DNA of 64,000 bases from Gambelia wislizenii (Eukaryota > Chordata > Lepidosauria > Squamata > Crotaphytidae). Shown here in pieces: positions 45,375 to 60,149 of this stretch. The position numbers were made by a program, and so were the translations under genes. How positions within the stretch are numbered: the first letter of the stretch is position 1; every line of letters begins with the position of its first letter. The notes beneath the pieces were generated by a model that was given only the letters and a program-made list of their open reading frames with translations, ran no database searches and was not told the origin of the DNA. The stretch spans positions 293,286,187 through 293,350,186 of the forward strand of contig JAUMIR010000001.1 of NCBI GenBank assembly GCA_030847615.1, written 5' to 3'.

Positions 45375-45640
45375 GTATGTGTGTGCATGCTACCGAATTA
45401 CAGTTTGTATGAGTTCCATATCCATGAGTAAATGTATAATGCAGTTAAGGTGAGTTACAATCAATGTAACAGAAACTCAATACAATACAAATGTTTTTAT
45501 TGGAAATATCACAAAAAGCAATCACACACACAACACATGCTCACAACAACCACACAAGAATATTAAAGAGTTAAGGCAGAAAGGTTGGATAGAGAAATAG
45601 ATTTGGGTGATAGTTACCAGTCTTGAAGAGTAGTGAAGTA

Positions 45641-45854
45641 CAGTTGCCCTTCTGTATCCACGGATTTAAGTATTCACGGCTTGGAAATATTCTTAAAAAA
45701 TATTAATCCAAAAAGCAAACCTTGATTTTGCCATCTTATATAAGGGACACCATTTTGCTGTGGCATTGCATATAATGAGACTTGAGTATTCACAGATTTT
45801 GGTATCCACAGGGGGTGCTGGAACCAAACCCCAGCGAATATGAAGTGACAACTG
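45641..45854. mobile_element. Tigger-like MITE (copy 1), TA target
   Basis: Starts CAGTTGCCCTTCTGTATCCA after TA, ends GAAGTGACAACTG before TA. It shares almost its entire sequence with 59834-60033 (AGCAAACCTTGATTTTGCCA, TTTGGTATCCACAGGGGG). Confidence 0.88.
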
Positions 45855-46741
45855 TACTCAGACTGAAGTCTGAGGGTGGCACTGGAAGTCCGATCTGGGT
45901 GAGCGCCAACAGAGACAGTGGCCTGGTATAGTTCACAGTGGCACACTTTGCTATTGTTTAGGCTGGGATATTTATAACCTATTTCATGCCTTGAAGGCAC
46001 ATTTTGGCTACAACAATAGCTAAATGACTATTCCAAGGGAAGAACAAAGGAGAACAAAACTTTTCTGATTGTCTTAGATGGGTGGGTGATAGGAATTGAT
46101 GGGTTTATGACAGCCTCGCATGGCAGGACAGGAGGGGGTTCTGAGGGATATTTCCTGGGAATTTGTGTTGTGTATGTCACTTGATTATTTAGGATGTGTG
46201 ACTCACCACCAAGGGGCCCAAGAAGGAATTAGAACATACCTCCTTAATTGTTTTGTTTACTAAGGGCTTCTGCTTAATCCTAGCCTGGGTGTGCTTACTA
46301 AACTATTTCTAAGACACCTTCCCATGTCCTTGTGACCTCCATCTGACCTCACTTTGGATCACTCTGATCTACTTGACCCCTTTAAAGTGTCCAATATTGC
46401 TAATTATGAGATATTATAGGGAGGGGATAGAGGACAGGCTAACAAGCCCTCCCCCAAATGGAATCATTTTTGAAAAATGATGTGACCAGAACATAGAGTT
46501 TACATGGGCACAAACATTAGGTAGAAGGAGTAGGGGTGATGTTGCCATATTCCCCCAGTCTAGAAAAGGGGAGATAGCTTCTAACAAAAAGGTCTTAAAC
46601 ATACACACAAAATGGAGAGCTTAACTAAAATTATTCCTGTGGGGTATAACAGGGGTATACAAAAATGCGGCCAAAAATGAAAGAGAGAGATACACAGAGA
46701 AGCATATACGTGCATTTGAAGCAGTGATGTGATTCATTTGC

Positions 46742-46742
<1 letters not shown>

Positions 46743-46773
<31 letters not shown>
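46743..46773 (+). repeat. (CA)n microsatellite
   Basis: About 15 perfect CA units. Confidence 0.95.
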
Positions 46774-46775
<2 letters not shown>

Positions 46776-46859
46776 AGCATAGTACAATGATACAACATGG
46801 TTACAAAAATGTTAAATGGCAAAAGTTATACAACACGATAACAAAAGTATAAATACTGA

Positions 46860-47170
46860 ATGGCAAAATGGTATCAGTAATTGAGAGCAACAGTATATAC
46901 ATAACACAAGTGACTAAACTAATACAATTGCAAACTACCTATGAAGTTATTGCAGTGGGAGAGGAGAATGGTGTTCCTCTCTCCCCCACAATGGAAATAA
47001 TCAGGAGTTCAATAGTCCACATGTGTTTTGGAACCAACAGTTCGATTGGTATCTTGAGGTTAATAGTCCAAAGGAGTGTCTTAAAAGCAATAGTCCAAAA
47101 GGTATACAATAGTCTAGAGGGATGTTCAGAGGAAGAACTGCTCTCTTCCCCCCACCCCAGCATCTGAAAT
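46860..47170. repeat. Short imperfect internal repeats with AATAGTCCAAA motif
   Basis: AATAGTCCA recurs four to five times, and CTCTC(TT)CCCCCA-AATAATCA(G/A)GAG occurs twice (46974 and 47140). On the minus strand the CT-rich blocks are purine tracts, possibly the polypurine tract next to the 3' LTR. Confidence 0.45.
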
Positions 47171-47643
47171 AATCAAGAGGCACAGGACAAATCCATTGGT
47201 CATCTGTGGTTTGGGTTGCTGGTCAGTGAAAGCTGGAAGGCTGGTCTGCAGAAAAGCTGAGGTTGCTGTCAAGTTTACCCAAAAGAGGGGGATCCTGCTT
47301 TAGTGGGAGGAATTTAGAGAAAATTACTGATGGGGCCTCTCCAGCAGAAGCTGGGGGCCATGGGGCAAAGCCTTATGGGCATTAGAGTTACAGATAAACA
47401 ATTTAATATTTACAAATCTATAGAAAAGGAAAGCGGCTCTTGGCATCCCACCTCACTTAGGTGCTTAGGAGTTGGACTGCCAAAAGTTCATTGTGATAAT
47501 GGGAGTTTGGAGAGATAGAGGGGAAAAAGAGGGGAGCCTCAGTTGTGGGGCCCAGTACTCCAGAGGCAGGAGCAACTGCGGGAGATTCCTTTGTGATGTA
47601 GGGACATAGTGCCAAGGCTTACTTCACAACCACACCCTCAAGG

Positions 47644-49090
47644 CTAAAGTCGGGAGGGTTTGTTGCTTTTGGCTTTATGGGCTTCTGCCTTCCACTCCTT
47701 GAGTTGAGGCATATGGAAGTATTTCAGCCAGCGTTCCTTTCTATGAGGGATCTCTACCTGGGAGACAGCTGGCAAGATTCCCTTGGTAATCTTAACTGGT
47801 CCTCTCCACTTAGCCAACAGAGCGTGTTTGTCTGTGGAATACTTTCTATACATTACTAGCTGTCTTTCTTCCCACTGGCAGGGGTTTTGAACCCAGGCCA
47901 GTAGTTTGTCCATGGCCTCCATGTTTTTCCTTAATTGGATGGCTACCTGGTGGTCTATCCTGGAGACTTCTTGGATGAGCAACTGTACCAACTCATCACG
48001 GGCTCTGAATCCGAGGGGAGGCTGGCGTCTAGCCAAAATGCCTCTGGTAATAGCATTTTTCACCCTGTCATCACTGTGTGTGGCATGAAACCATGGGCTG
48101 TTTTGGTTCCTCTTGGGGCCATTAAAATAATAGGGAATTTCTCATCCCAATTGCATCCTGAAGCCCGCACAACCTTGCACAGTGCTTCCTTTAAAGTGCA
48201 GTTGATTCTCTTGATGTTCCCTGAGCTTTGCGGTCTGTATGAGTGGCATGTGGAATCTCTGCTTTAGCCTAGCACCTTGCAGAGTTCCTGGGTGATTTCC
48301 CTGATGAAATGGGAACCCATGTCACTGTCTAGCTCTCTTGTAATTCCCCATCTACTACACATATTATTAAATAAAATGTGCGCTGCTGTGACTGCAGTGT
48401 TGTTTTTGCACGGGAAGGCTTCAACCCACTTATGTACTAAAGGGATTGATAACAGTTAAACAGTATTTATTCCTGTGAAGTCGAAGGCTTTCACAGCTGG
48501 CATTCATAGATTGTCCTTGATTTTTTTCCCAGGCTGTTCTGGAAGAGTTTCTTTCTGACGTTTTGCCTGCATCTGTGGCTGGCATCTTCAGATTGGACAG
48601 ATTGGATTCAGATTATTCCCTTGGGGGAGTGGGCAGCAGTGGTCCGATGAAGTCTATTTTGATGTGTGCCTAGGGACCTTCTACACATTGGTATTGGAGA
48701 GGGGCTTTGGGGCCAGACTGGTCAGCATTAATCATAGTGCAGGAGAGGCAGTTCTCTACCTTTGGGTATCTGACTGTTCTACTGCCACCACCCTGTCTCT
48801 AGTATCCTCTCCAGGATCACTTGCTTTCCCCTGTGTCCCTGTTTGTGGACAAACTGGATCAGGTCTCCCCTGATCTCTAGGGGCACAATCCAATGAGGGT
48901 ATCCCTGCTTATCTATAGCCCAAAGGATCCCTTCTGTTTTTTCTATCTGTTATTGTCCTGTAGAGTTTCTGCCTGTATCTGCCAACTCCCTTAGTTGGGG
49001 ATCTCCCTTCTGGAGACTGGCTAAGTCTAAGAAGGGGCTTGTAAAGATTTTCTTGGGATTGATGTTTATGGGGTTTAGTGGCACAATAGG
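47644..49090 (-). pseudogene. Integrase remnant of the LTR element
   Basis: The C-terminal part (48063-47644) is open for 139 codons and shows an SH3-like integrase tail (QLVMYRKYS, LLAKWRGPVKI). About 48310-48270 reads SDMGSHFIREIT, matching the core SDNGxxF region with a substitution. Stops and shifts separate these parts, and a foldback insertion (48474-48612) splits the core. Not functional. Confidence 0.75.
48474..48612 (-). mobile_element. Foldback SINE-like element (copy E), 5'-truncated single arm
   Basis: TTATTCC flanks it (48467-48473 and 48613-48619). The + strand starts TGTGAAGTCGAAGGCTTTCA and runs through CATCTGTGGCTGGCATCTTC, then stops, so only the 3' arm is present. Inserted in the integrase remnant. 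Confidence 0.75.
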
Positions 49091-49099
49091 TTCACAAGT

Positions 49100-49410
49100 G
49101 TTATAGTTTCTGAGGGCTGCAGCAAGGGCATCTGCCTGGTTCCAAAGATGTCTCTGAATTGTTTTTCTGGTGGCCTTTCACATGTTCGATCCACATGGGG
49201 GCCGTCCGGTCATGTATATTGGTAGCTACGTGTAGCCACTTGTCTAAATGTGCTATGGGCTTCCCATCAGAGGTTTTGTAGTCATTATGTATCCAGATGG
49301 GTAACCACACTGTGGCTGCCTTGGCAGTCCAATCAGAGTCAATATAGATGGCTATGGGGTAGTCTAGCAGTTCATGCTCTAAGATGGCCCTCACTCCGCT
49401 TGGCTGGAGT
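49100..49410 (-). pseudogene. RNase H remnant of the LTR element
   Basis: The minus-strand frame 49394-49101 contains AIYIDSDWTAKAATVW and later MWIEHVKGHQK, the metal-binding DS and HVxGH blocks of retroviral RNase H. The N-terminal part is in another frame. Confidence 0.75.
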
Positions 49411-49609
49411 GAGGGTGAGCTGTTTTCTGGAGGGTGAAGGAATCATCCACTCAGATAGCACTGTAGCCTGTCGTGGGGGTGCAAGCTACATGGAGGGATG
49501 AGCCATCACAAAACCAGGTGATGAACCCTTGTAACTGAGCTTCCTCCAAGGGTGCTCCCCACATGGCTGGCCACTGAAAGTGTTTAATTGGGGGAAGAGG
49601 ACACTCTTG

Positions 49610-50340
49610 CTATGCCCCAGTAACTATAAGCCGATAGGGAGTGAGAGCTTCATTTTGTTCCTTTTTAAAGTCGATTCCCCGATTGACTAATGCTAATGTC
49701 CACTTTGTAATGCATGCATTGGACACCTGGTCGCTCTGTACTTTCCCTGAGATAATGTATCTAAGAGGCATGTGAGTGGTCTGAACTATCGCCCTCGCAC
49801 ATCCTATAATAAACTTGCAGTGAGTGTGGCTCCACACTAAGGCCAGACAGATCTTTTCGCATGAACTGTATTTTAATTCAGCTTGCTTTAGGTTTCGTGA
49901 TGTATAGGCTATAATCCTTTGGGTATCTGACTGTTGTTGGGTGAGGGTAGCAGTTATGCTATGGTCAGATGTCACCAGTTGTATGTAAAATGGCTTTTTC
50001 ATATCTGGATGTGCCAATGCAGGCAGCCAGGCAGCATTTTAATTCTGTGAAGGCATTTTGTTGGGCTTTGTTGGGCTGGCCCTCATTCCCACTCAGCATT
50101 CTTTTTAAGGAGGACATACAATGGACAGGCCTTCTCTGCAAAGGTTTTGATGAAGTCCTGGGAAAAGTTAAACGTCAGTAACAGGGCCCTAAGGGAATGA
50201 TCGTCAATGGGGACAGGGAGCTTCAAAATGACCTCCACTGGAGGTGTTACAGCATTAAGGGCATAGAAGTCTATGGTTATGTGACACGTCTTTCCATCTG
50301 ATTTGCATGGGTGTGATAACATCCCATCTTAATAATCCCT
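49610..50340 (-). pseudogene. Reverse transcriptase remnant of the LTR element
   Basis: 50322-50083 contains CHITIDFYALNAVTPPVE and FIKTFAEKACPLYVLLK; 50017-49610 contains RIIAYTSRNLKQAELKYS and CEKICLALVW, the RT C-terminal/connection region. The palm catalytic segment appears deleted between LPVPIDDHSL and the thumb-like part. Confidence 0.75.
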
Positions 50341-50639
50341 TCTATGGCTCTGCCTATACCTTCCTCAGCTTTGGCAGGGTACCTATATTGCTACTGTGGA
50401 GGGGAATCTTTTCCCTCAGTTAACACACAGGCATCTTTAACAAGGCCACATCCCCTCTTATCCTTGATGCAGACGTCTGGGAATTCTAGTGTCCAAGGAT
50501 TGTTTTCAATGGGCCAGATTGGCTGTGGTGCCTTAAGGGCAACATATCTATGAATAGCTGAAATTTCTGGGGTGGGGGTGGGCTACCTTCACATTGCCAA
50601 TGGAGGGCGTTTGCCAAATCTATAGTCAGGCGGTGATCT

Positions 50640-50944
50640 CAGAGGAAAAGCATGCCTAGAATGCCATCATCCTCTTTCTGATTTTCACACGTGCTTATTT
50701 CTGCTTGAATCTTGCCTACTTCTATGGGGAATTCATTCCAAATCTTAGCCTTGTGGAAGTTTCCCCCAAAGCCGGTGAGCTCTAGGGCTTTGGACTTTGA
50801 ATTTCCCTTTGCTGCCCAATCTGGGTGAAGTGCGTTTTGAACTACTCCAGTGTCTACTAAGAGCTTAGTGGGGATTGTAGCCTGTGTGGTCCTGATGCCC
50901 ACATTTACCATCAGCCTTTCCCAAGCATCCAGTTCTAACCGCAC
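50640..50944 (-). pseudogene. Aspartic protease remnant of the LTR element
   Basis: The frame shows IPTKLLVDTGVVQNAL with a retained catalytic DTG, then LELTGFGG and DDGILGMLFL, the ILGxDFL-like C-terminal motif. About 101 residues, close to a retroviral protease monomer. Confidence 0.75.
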
Positions 50945-50983
50945 TCCTTCTCCTCAGGAAAGTGCTCTGGACCAAGTGGATCC

Positions 50984-52690
50984 CTAACCTGAGTAAACAA
51001 GGCTTCGGTTACAAGTCTCCCTCGTTTGCCCTGACAAAACTGAATTTACTGGTTGGGAATACCTAGCCTGGCTACCCTGCATCTCGAGAAGGGCGTCTAT
51101 GAACTCAGTGGTGGGTTGCTGATGGATTTGGGTCATGTCTGCTCCTGCGTGCCTTAGTAGCTCCAAAATAAGTCTCCTCTACTCATTATAGATTGCTCTA
51201 CAGGGATTGTATCCTCCTGACTGTGCCCTATCTCCAAACTGTATCCTGTTCATGGTTCCTGCACCCTGTCAAGGAGTGGTGTCTGGCTGTGTCTCACCTT
51301 TGATATGTTTGGGACCAGGAAGGGAGCCACTGCGTTATGCTGTCCAGTTCTGGTAGCTTGCACTATTATTGCCTGCCCATTCATCTTTTCCTCCCCAGTT
51401 ATTATGGGGTGTCTGATTTCCTGTCTCTCCCATTTTCCTACACTGGGTATGTGGCCCATGGTTGCTGTAAGTGACTAGCTGAGTGGGCTCCCAAGACTTG
51501 GATTCCACGTTCTTTTGGGGGACCTTACCACTTCTTAGGGCTTCAGAGTCTCTGAGGAGGTCTGCTACCTTCCTAAGCCTATCCGGTAAGTCATTGCAGG
51601 ACACCTGGTCAGTATCGGTAGGCTGAGTGCCATCTTAGTCTGTGAGTTCAAGCCTCCATGAAGAAGTGCCTTGCATTCATCATCATCAAAGTCATACATT
51701 TTTAGTGCTTGACTGTAATTTATCTTCTGCGCTAAAATTGCCATCAGTTTCTCATGGGCTATGAAAACCTCTGGGTTCTCTCTTAGAGCCTGCTGCTCTG
51801 TTACATAGAGGGATGATTGCATTCTGACCTGGCCACAGCAGTTGGATGAGCTCCCTCATCCATGCATGCATATCTAGTCTAGCTAGTTCTTGGGCAGCTA
51901 GCACTGACTCTAGGGTCAGCAGATCCACTACGGAAATGCACAACCAGGCTAATTGGGTCAAGTTCTGTCCATTGGCGGTGGGATGTGGGTGTGCCACAGC
52001 ATTCAGCCACACAACCCTTGTTTCCTTATTTAGGAGTCCTAACTAGTCTGCAACTGATTTAGCCTCAACTGTGACTCTTTCCTTGGTGGTCTGGTTTTCC
52101 ACTCTGCCATTGGCAAGGTGCCTGGCAACAGTCTTACTCTGGACTGGGCATAGCAGAACAGGCTCTTCCCCGTCGGTTTAATATAGGGTTTAAGGGACTG
52201 CTTCCTCTGGTAGGGATTCCATTAGAGTATACACAGGGGGCAGGGGAAGTGTCTCTGGGGAAACTGTTGAAATTATTGCCTCCTTTGTTTCTAGCCTTTT
52301 CACTAACTCTTTGATCTTTTTATTGCATGCCTTGTGGCTAGTTTTGGCATGCTGAATTTTAGCTTGGCTGGCCAGATACTGGGTAGTGTGCTGTCCTTTG
52401 GTGTGTTCATCCTCTAAAGCAGCCAACCTGTACTGTAGTGCCTGAACCTGTATGGTGGCCTCTTCTAACTTGGCATGGGCTTCCTGTGTTTCAGAGGAAA
52501 ATGCCAAGTTCTCCACCAGCAAGGTGCTGTTTTGGTGTTTCTCCACTGCTCTAACTCCTTAGCCCGTTTTTCTGCCGTACTACTAAGCTCATGGATGGTG
52601 CTTGAAGTATCACTTAGGGCCATCCAAAATCCCCAAGTTGCAATAGCCTCTTTGGAGGGGCCAAAAAGTGACCTCTCCTTGCACTGTGTG
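50984..52690 (-). pseudogene. Gag-like remnant of the LTR element
   Basis: Several overlapping minus-strand frames in different registers: a coiled-coil rich part (52546-52190, many Ala/Leu/Gln/Glu), a capsid-like part (52012-51565), and a Gly/Asn/Gln-rich tail (51604-51250). No intact CCHC zinc knuckle was seen. Assigned mainly by position upstream of protease. Confidence 0.6.
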
Positions 52691-52699
52691 TGAGGGTCT

Positions 52700-53262
52700 T
52701 AAATAGATCTGCTGTCTTAAAAGACCCTTTCTTCCACAGGTTCCTAACTTGACTGGCAACCTACTTCTCTAGTTTATCCATTTTGGGGCCACTCTCAAAC
52801 ATGTTTGCTCCATAATGATACTACTTTTCTCTAACTGACAAAAATGCAAAGGTGCTTCCTTAAAACAGACCCACAATGCTTCTGCGGCTCTAAGTCATGA
52901 AAACATCTCTCTCTAAACATCCCTGTGGTTTCTACATGGTTTCCGGTGAGGGCTAAGCCTCTTGACCCAGGAAAGTGGACCAGTACTCAGTGATGGGGAG
53001 ATCACTGGGGTCCTTTTGGGAGAAATCCCTGCATCTGCACTGAGCAGAGCTTCAAGGGGTCTGACGAACTCTAAGGAACTTACTATCACTTAGCTGAGTG
53101 GTAGGGGCTAGAGGGTGTAGCGTCCTGTCTGAGTCCTGCTAATTACAAACTACTTTTTTCAGGCCATCTCTTCTCTCTCTGTCTCTCTCCGCCTTCCCCA
53201 CCTAGTGGGCTACTGTGGAAAGGTTCTCTCACTTTTGCCAGAGATCTAACTAGCAATAGCAT
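52700..53262. other. Leader side of the LTR element, no recognisable 5' LTR
   Basis: No copy of the 45.4-46.3 kb sequence was found here. A TC-rich block (53160-53200) is present. Confidence 0.4.
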
Positions 53263-53467
53263 TGATATTTATATAGCACTTATCAGTGCCAAAGCACTCC
53301 CTAGGTGGTTTACAATGTTTTTAGCTAATTGCCCCCAACAAGCTGGATACTCATTTTACTGACCTACGGAAGGCTGGAAGGCTGAGTGAACCTTAGAGCC
53401 CTCTGGGATTGAACTCATAACATTGTGACTTGCAGTACCTGCATTTAACACTGTGCCACCAGGTCTC
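53263..53467 (-). mobile_element. tRNA-derived SINE (copy 2), antisense
   Basis: Shares with 10395-10690 TAGCTAATTGCCCCCA, TACTCATTTTACTGACCTAC, GGCTGAGTGAACCTT and GTGCCACCAGG. On the minus strand the head is CCTGGTGGCACAGTG followed by a degraded B box. Confidence 0.8.
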
Positions 53468-56514
<3,047 letters not shown>

Positions 56515-56665
56515 TCAAAACTAATTTTTATTAAGAGTTTTTTCAAATACAATAAAAAATACAACAATTTAAAGAAAAGAAAAAAAGGGAAAACTAGGAT
56601 ATTAAAAGATGTATAGACAAAAAGTGGCTTCCGATTTTCTTTTTGGTGGTTATGCATACATTTTG

Positions 56666-57260
56666 GGTGCGTCTATACTATCATAAAAAAATCCATTTGG
56701 GGGGTAAAAAATATGAATCGGCCGTCATTCGTATGCATACGAACTGCCCACACAATTTTTTACCCTCCTAAACTCCGTATGACTCCCTCTTCCTTAAGCT
56801 GGCTGGAGCGAGCAAGCCAAGCGGCGGTTTAAAATCTCCCGCCGCTTTTTTTTTTTAAAGGTTCCTGCTTTGTGGACAGTCGGTTTTCCCTATTTACAAT
56901 ATAAAATAAAAATAAATAAATGTAAAATTCATGGACTTACTGGACTCTCGCTAGTCGGGAATCCAACATGGCAGCCGCTCCCAATTCCCCTCTGTGCTAG
57001 CCCCCGCCCCCTCTACTCGGCCAGCCAATCAGATTACACAGCCTGTTCGTATGTGTGCGAACGGACTGGACAGACCCATCCAAATGGCGTACGGATTTCT
57101 CTTCGCGATCCGCTTTCCCTCCCGAACGCCGCATGTGCGTATTTCAGGGTGGAAAACTGGGGGCCCCTCTTTTGGATGCGTGTGAATCCGAACGGCCATG
57201 TGTGCCGAAGCACAAACTTCCGCACGCCGCACGTATTATTTAAATCGTGTAGATGGGACC
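56666..57260. mobile_element. MITE, GGTCCCRTCTAYAC family (copy 3)
   Basis: Left end GGTGCGTCTATACTATCA, right end CGTGTAGATGGGACC. The interior GCCTGTTCGTATGTGTGCGA and GCCAGCCAATCAGATTACAC match 26113-26712. CpG-rich compared with surroundings, suggesting a younger copy. Several open frames over it are artefacts. Confidence 0.78.
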
Positions 57261-57352
57261 ATATATAATAACTCTCTCTCTAAAATTGCATGATTCACGT
57301 CTTCTGATAACCAAATCTTACTAGTTGTCAAAACCAAAAGTTATCAGGTCAC

Positions 57353-57390
57353 TTCCTTCCTTCCTTCCTTCCTTCCTTCCTTTCTTTCTT
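57353..57390 (+). repeat. (CCTT)n microsatellite
   Basis: About nine CCTT/CTTT units. Confidence 0.95.
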
Positions 57391-59639
57391 TTTGCAAAAA
57401 GTCTACAAGAGGTTTCCAATCTTTTAGAAATGTCAGCAATGATTTTTCTCTAATCAAACCAGATAATCTATCAATTTCTGTTAAATCAGTCAATTTCAAT
57501 GACAATTCCTCCCTAGTAGGTAGTATTGAATTCTTCCATCTTTGTGCATACAAGAGTCATATATTGAAGTAGTCTTCCATGGCTCTTTTTCAACTGTTCA
57601 TCCATAACTGCCAAAATAAGAAGTCCTGGTTTTAATTGAATGTTAACTTTTAAGATCCTCTGCATCAAAGTATGTACTTGAACCCAGAACTTTTTAGTTT
57701 TTTCACACATCCACCAAATATGATAAAATGTCCCTTCATGTTGTTCACATTCCCAACACACATTTGAAACACCTTTATACATTCTAGACAATTTCTCTGG
57801 TGCCATATACCAACAATAAATATCAACCCCTTTGAGCACATCTTTCTCCCATTGTTCCATCTGTATGTTATATCCAAAATTCTTAGCCCATTTTATCATG
57901 CAATCTTTCACTTGTTCTTCTTCCATGCCAAATTTTAATAGAAGTACATACATTTTACCAATGACATATTCATCATCTGTACACAATTGCAATTAAAACT
58001 GATACATTTTGTTCAAAAACATAACATGTTTTATCCATCTTAAATCTTTTAAATAACTGTAAATAAGAAAACCATTCAAAACTATATACCTCTGCAAGTA
58101 ACTGCTCATTCAATTTAATTTTATATTTTCCTTGATAATTCTCCAGAAGATCTTGGTATGTTAACCATCTTTCTTTGCCTGTTGTTTCTCTTTTATAATG
58201 AGCTTCTTGTGCTAAGACCCATAAATACATTTTTGGGCACAATCTGGGCTGTTCCATACTCTTAGGAAAGCAAGTCTCACAAAATGATTATTAAAAATCT
58301 ACATTCACTTCACCTTTATTTCTCAGCACCAGCTGTTCTTTTAACCAAACCAAACACCATGCTGCAAAATACAAATTCAAATCAGGTAAGACCATTCCTC
58401 TTCTTTCCTTCACATCTTGTAATAACTTATATTTTGACTCTCCCCCTCCCCCGCCCTTGCCATACAAACTTAGATAAATCCTTCTGCCATTGCTTAAATG
58501 GTACATCAGTTGTCAAGACAGGTATTGTCTGAAATAAAAACATAATTCTAGTCAAAATATTCATGTTTGTCAGAGAAAGTCTCGCCAACAATGACAAGTT
58601 TAACTTCTCCCATCTTCGCAAATCCATTTTAATTTCATTCCATATCTTAACATAATTATTTTGAAACATCATACAATTCATATTTTCATAGTACTACCTA
58701 AATATTCCTTTCTTTAAAAACTTTAAAAGTTAAACTTACTTTTAAAAAGTTTCTTCTTTAATCCTTATACTCAAAATTCTCTCATCTTTTATTTCTCAGC
58801 ACCAGCCAACAACCAAGATAAACAAAAGGGGGCATCCCTGTCTTGTTCCTTTCTGAGTCTCGCAAGGTTTTGTTAACTCCCCATTAAACCATTACTTGTG
58901 CTTTCTGTAAAGTATAGATTAGTCTAGGCCATTTAATGAATCACCAAAATTCATTTCTTCCAAAACTATAAGTAAGAAAGTCCAGTTTAAATTGTCAAAG
59001 GCCTTTTCTGCATCTAGAAAAACCAATGCAGCTTGCTTCTCATTATTTCTACCACATTTCTAATGTTATCTCGTAATTGCCTTTTAGGTAAAAATCCACA
59101 TTCCCTCTGGATTAAAATCCTGCAAAATTATTACCAGTCTTTCAGCTAAAATTATTGTAAACAACTTATAGCCATTATTCAATAATGATATTTGTGCATA
59201 ATAATTGTTATTTTTATGTTAATTTCAAATCTTGGTCCTTTTCAAATCTTGTGTTAATTTCAAATCTTGATAGTGCTATATTTGCCTCTTTCCAACTCTC
59301 AGGAATGTTTCAGTTCTGCAAAATAGTGTTCATCATTCGTTGTAGAGACAATAGAAGTTCACCTTCAAAACATTTATAATAAAGAGCCGACAAACCACCT
59401 GGCCCAGGTGGCTTTCCTGTTCTAGCCTTTTTCATAACATCACAGATCTCCCCTTACCACTATAGAAGCATTTATAATCTGTTTCTTACATTCTGTAATC
59501 TTTGGTAAATTCTGCTTACCCATATATTCATCTACTTTCTCCAAAGAAATTTCTTAATGTTTATATAAATAGGAGTAATGTCGATGGATTTTTAAAAATA
59601 TTTACTTCATCTGTTATTACAACATTGTGTGTGTGTGTG

Positions 59640-59832
59640 TGGGTGTATTGGCCTATTGTCTTATGGTGACTATTGTCTTATGGTGATACCATGAATTTCA
59701 TAGGGGTTTCTTAGGCAAGGAAGAGTCAGAGGTGGTTTTGCCAGTTCCTTCCCCTGAAATATAGCCTACAGCACCTGGTATTTGTTGGTGGTCTCCAATC
59801 CAAGTACTAACCAGTACTAAAACAATTCAATT
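59640..59832 (-). mobile_element. CORE/MIR-like SINE, degraded
   Basis: TCATAGGGGTTTCTTAGGCAAG, GAGGTGGTTTTGCCAGTTCC and TGGTCTCCAATCCAAGTACT follow the reversed SINE order. A (GT)n tract lies just before it (59628-59640). Confidence 0.6.
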
Positions 59833-59833
59833 A

Positions 59834-60033
59834 CAGTTGTCCCTCTGTATCCACGGAATTGGTATTCACGGATTCATGGCTTGAAAATATTCTTTAAAAA
59901 ATAATAATCCAATAAGCAAACCTTGATTTTGCCATCTTATATGCCATTGCATATAATGGAACTTGTGTATTCACGAATTTTGGTATCCACGGGGGGTCCT
60001 GGAACCAAACCCAGTGAATATGAAGGACAACTG
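59834..60033. mobile_element. Tigger-like MITE (copy 2), TA target
   Basis: Starts CAGTTGTCCCTCTGTATCCA after TA (59832-59833), ends TGAAGGACAACTG before TA (60034-60035). Near-identical layout to 45641-45854. Confidence 0.9.
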
Positions 60034-60149
60034 TATCTTGAAAACATTATGGAGATATCATCTGTGCTTGCTATCAAAAACATGTCAGCAGGTTTGTAAA
60101 GATATTGTCTAAGCATATAGTTACTGGTTGTGACAGAACAAATGTTGTT

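Larger units (their letters stand above)
45440..53250 (-). mobile_element. Degenerate endogenous retrovirus-like LTR element, antisense in intron 3
   Basis: On the minus strand, remnants appear in retroviral order: gag (52690-50984), protease (50944-50640), RT (50340-49610), RNase H (49410-49100), integrase (about 49090-47644), each with stops and frameshifts. Left of integrase, 45440-47640 probably holds a 3' LTR and possible env remnant. A TATA-like TTATAAATA (minus strand, about 45970) and an AATAAA-type signal near 45495 are visible there. No matching 5' LTR was found at the right; sequence changes to a SINE at about 53263. Class not determined. Later insertions: Tigger MITE (45641-45854) and a foldback element (48474-48612). 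Confidence 0.8.
56515..59600 (-). mobile_element. L1 LINE ORF2 remnant to 3' end, antisense, with nested MITE
   Basis: 57992-57513 (minus) is open for 159 codons with WYMAPEKLSRMYKGV, CWECEQHEGTFYHIWWMCE and KKFWVQVHTL, the L1 ORF2 C-terminus. 58257-57973 and 58681-58291 hold further ORF2 pieces (NILTRIMFLFQTIPV; KQWQKDLSKFVW). About 59400 reads KPPGPGGL, the RT N-terminal KxPGPDG block. The 3' UTR runs to the A-rich end near 56520, carries (AAGG)n (57353-57390) and is split by the MITE at 56666-57260. Confidence 0.85.

Noticed and set aside
52950..52990. Primer-binding site of the LTR element
   Set aside because: A CCA-ended stretch (minus strand TGG start) is present, but I could not match it to a tRNA 3' end and no LTR borders it.
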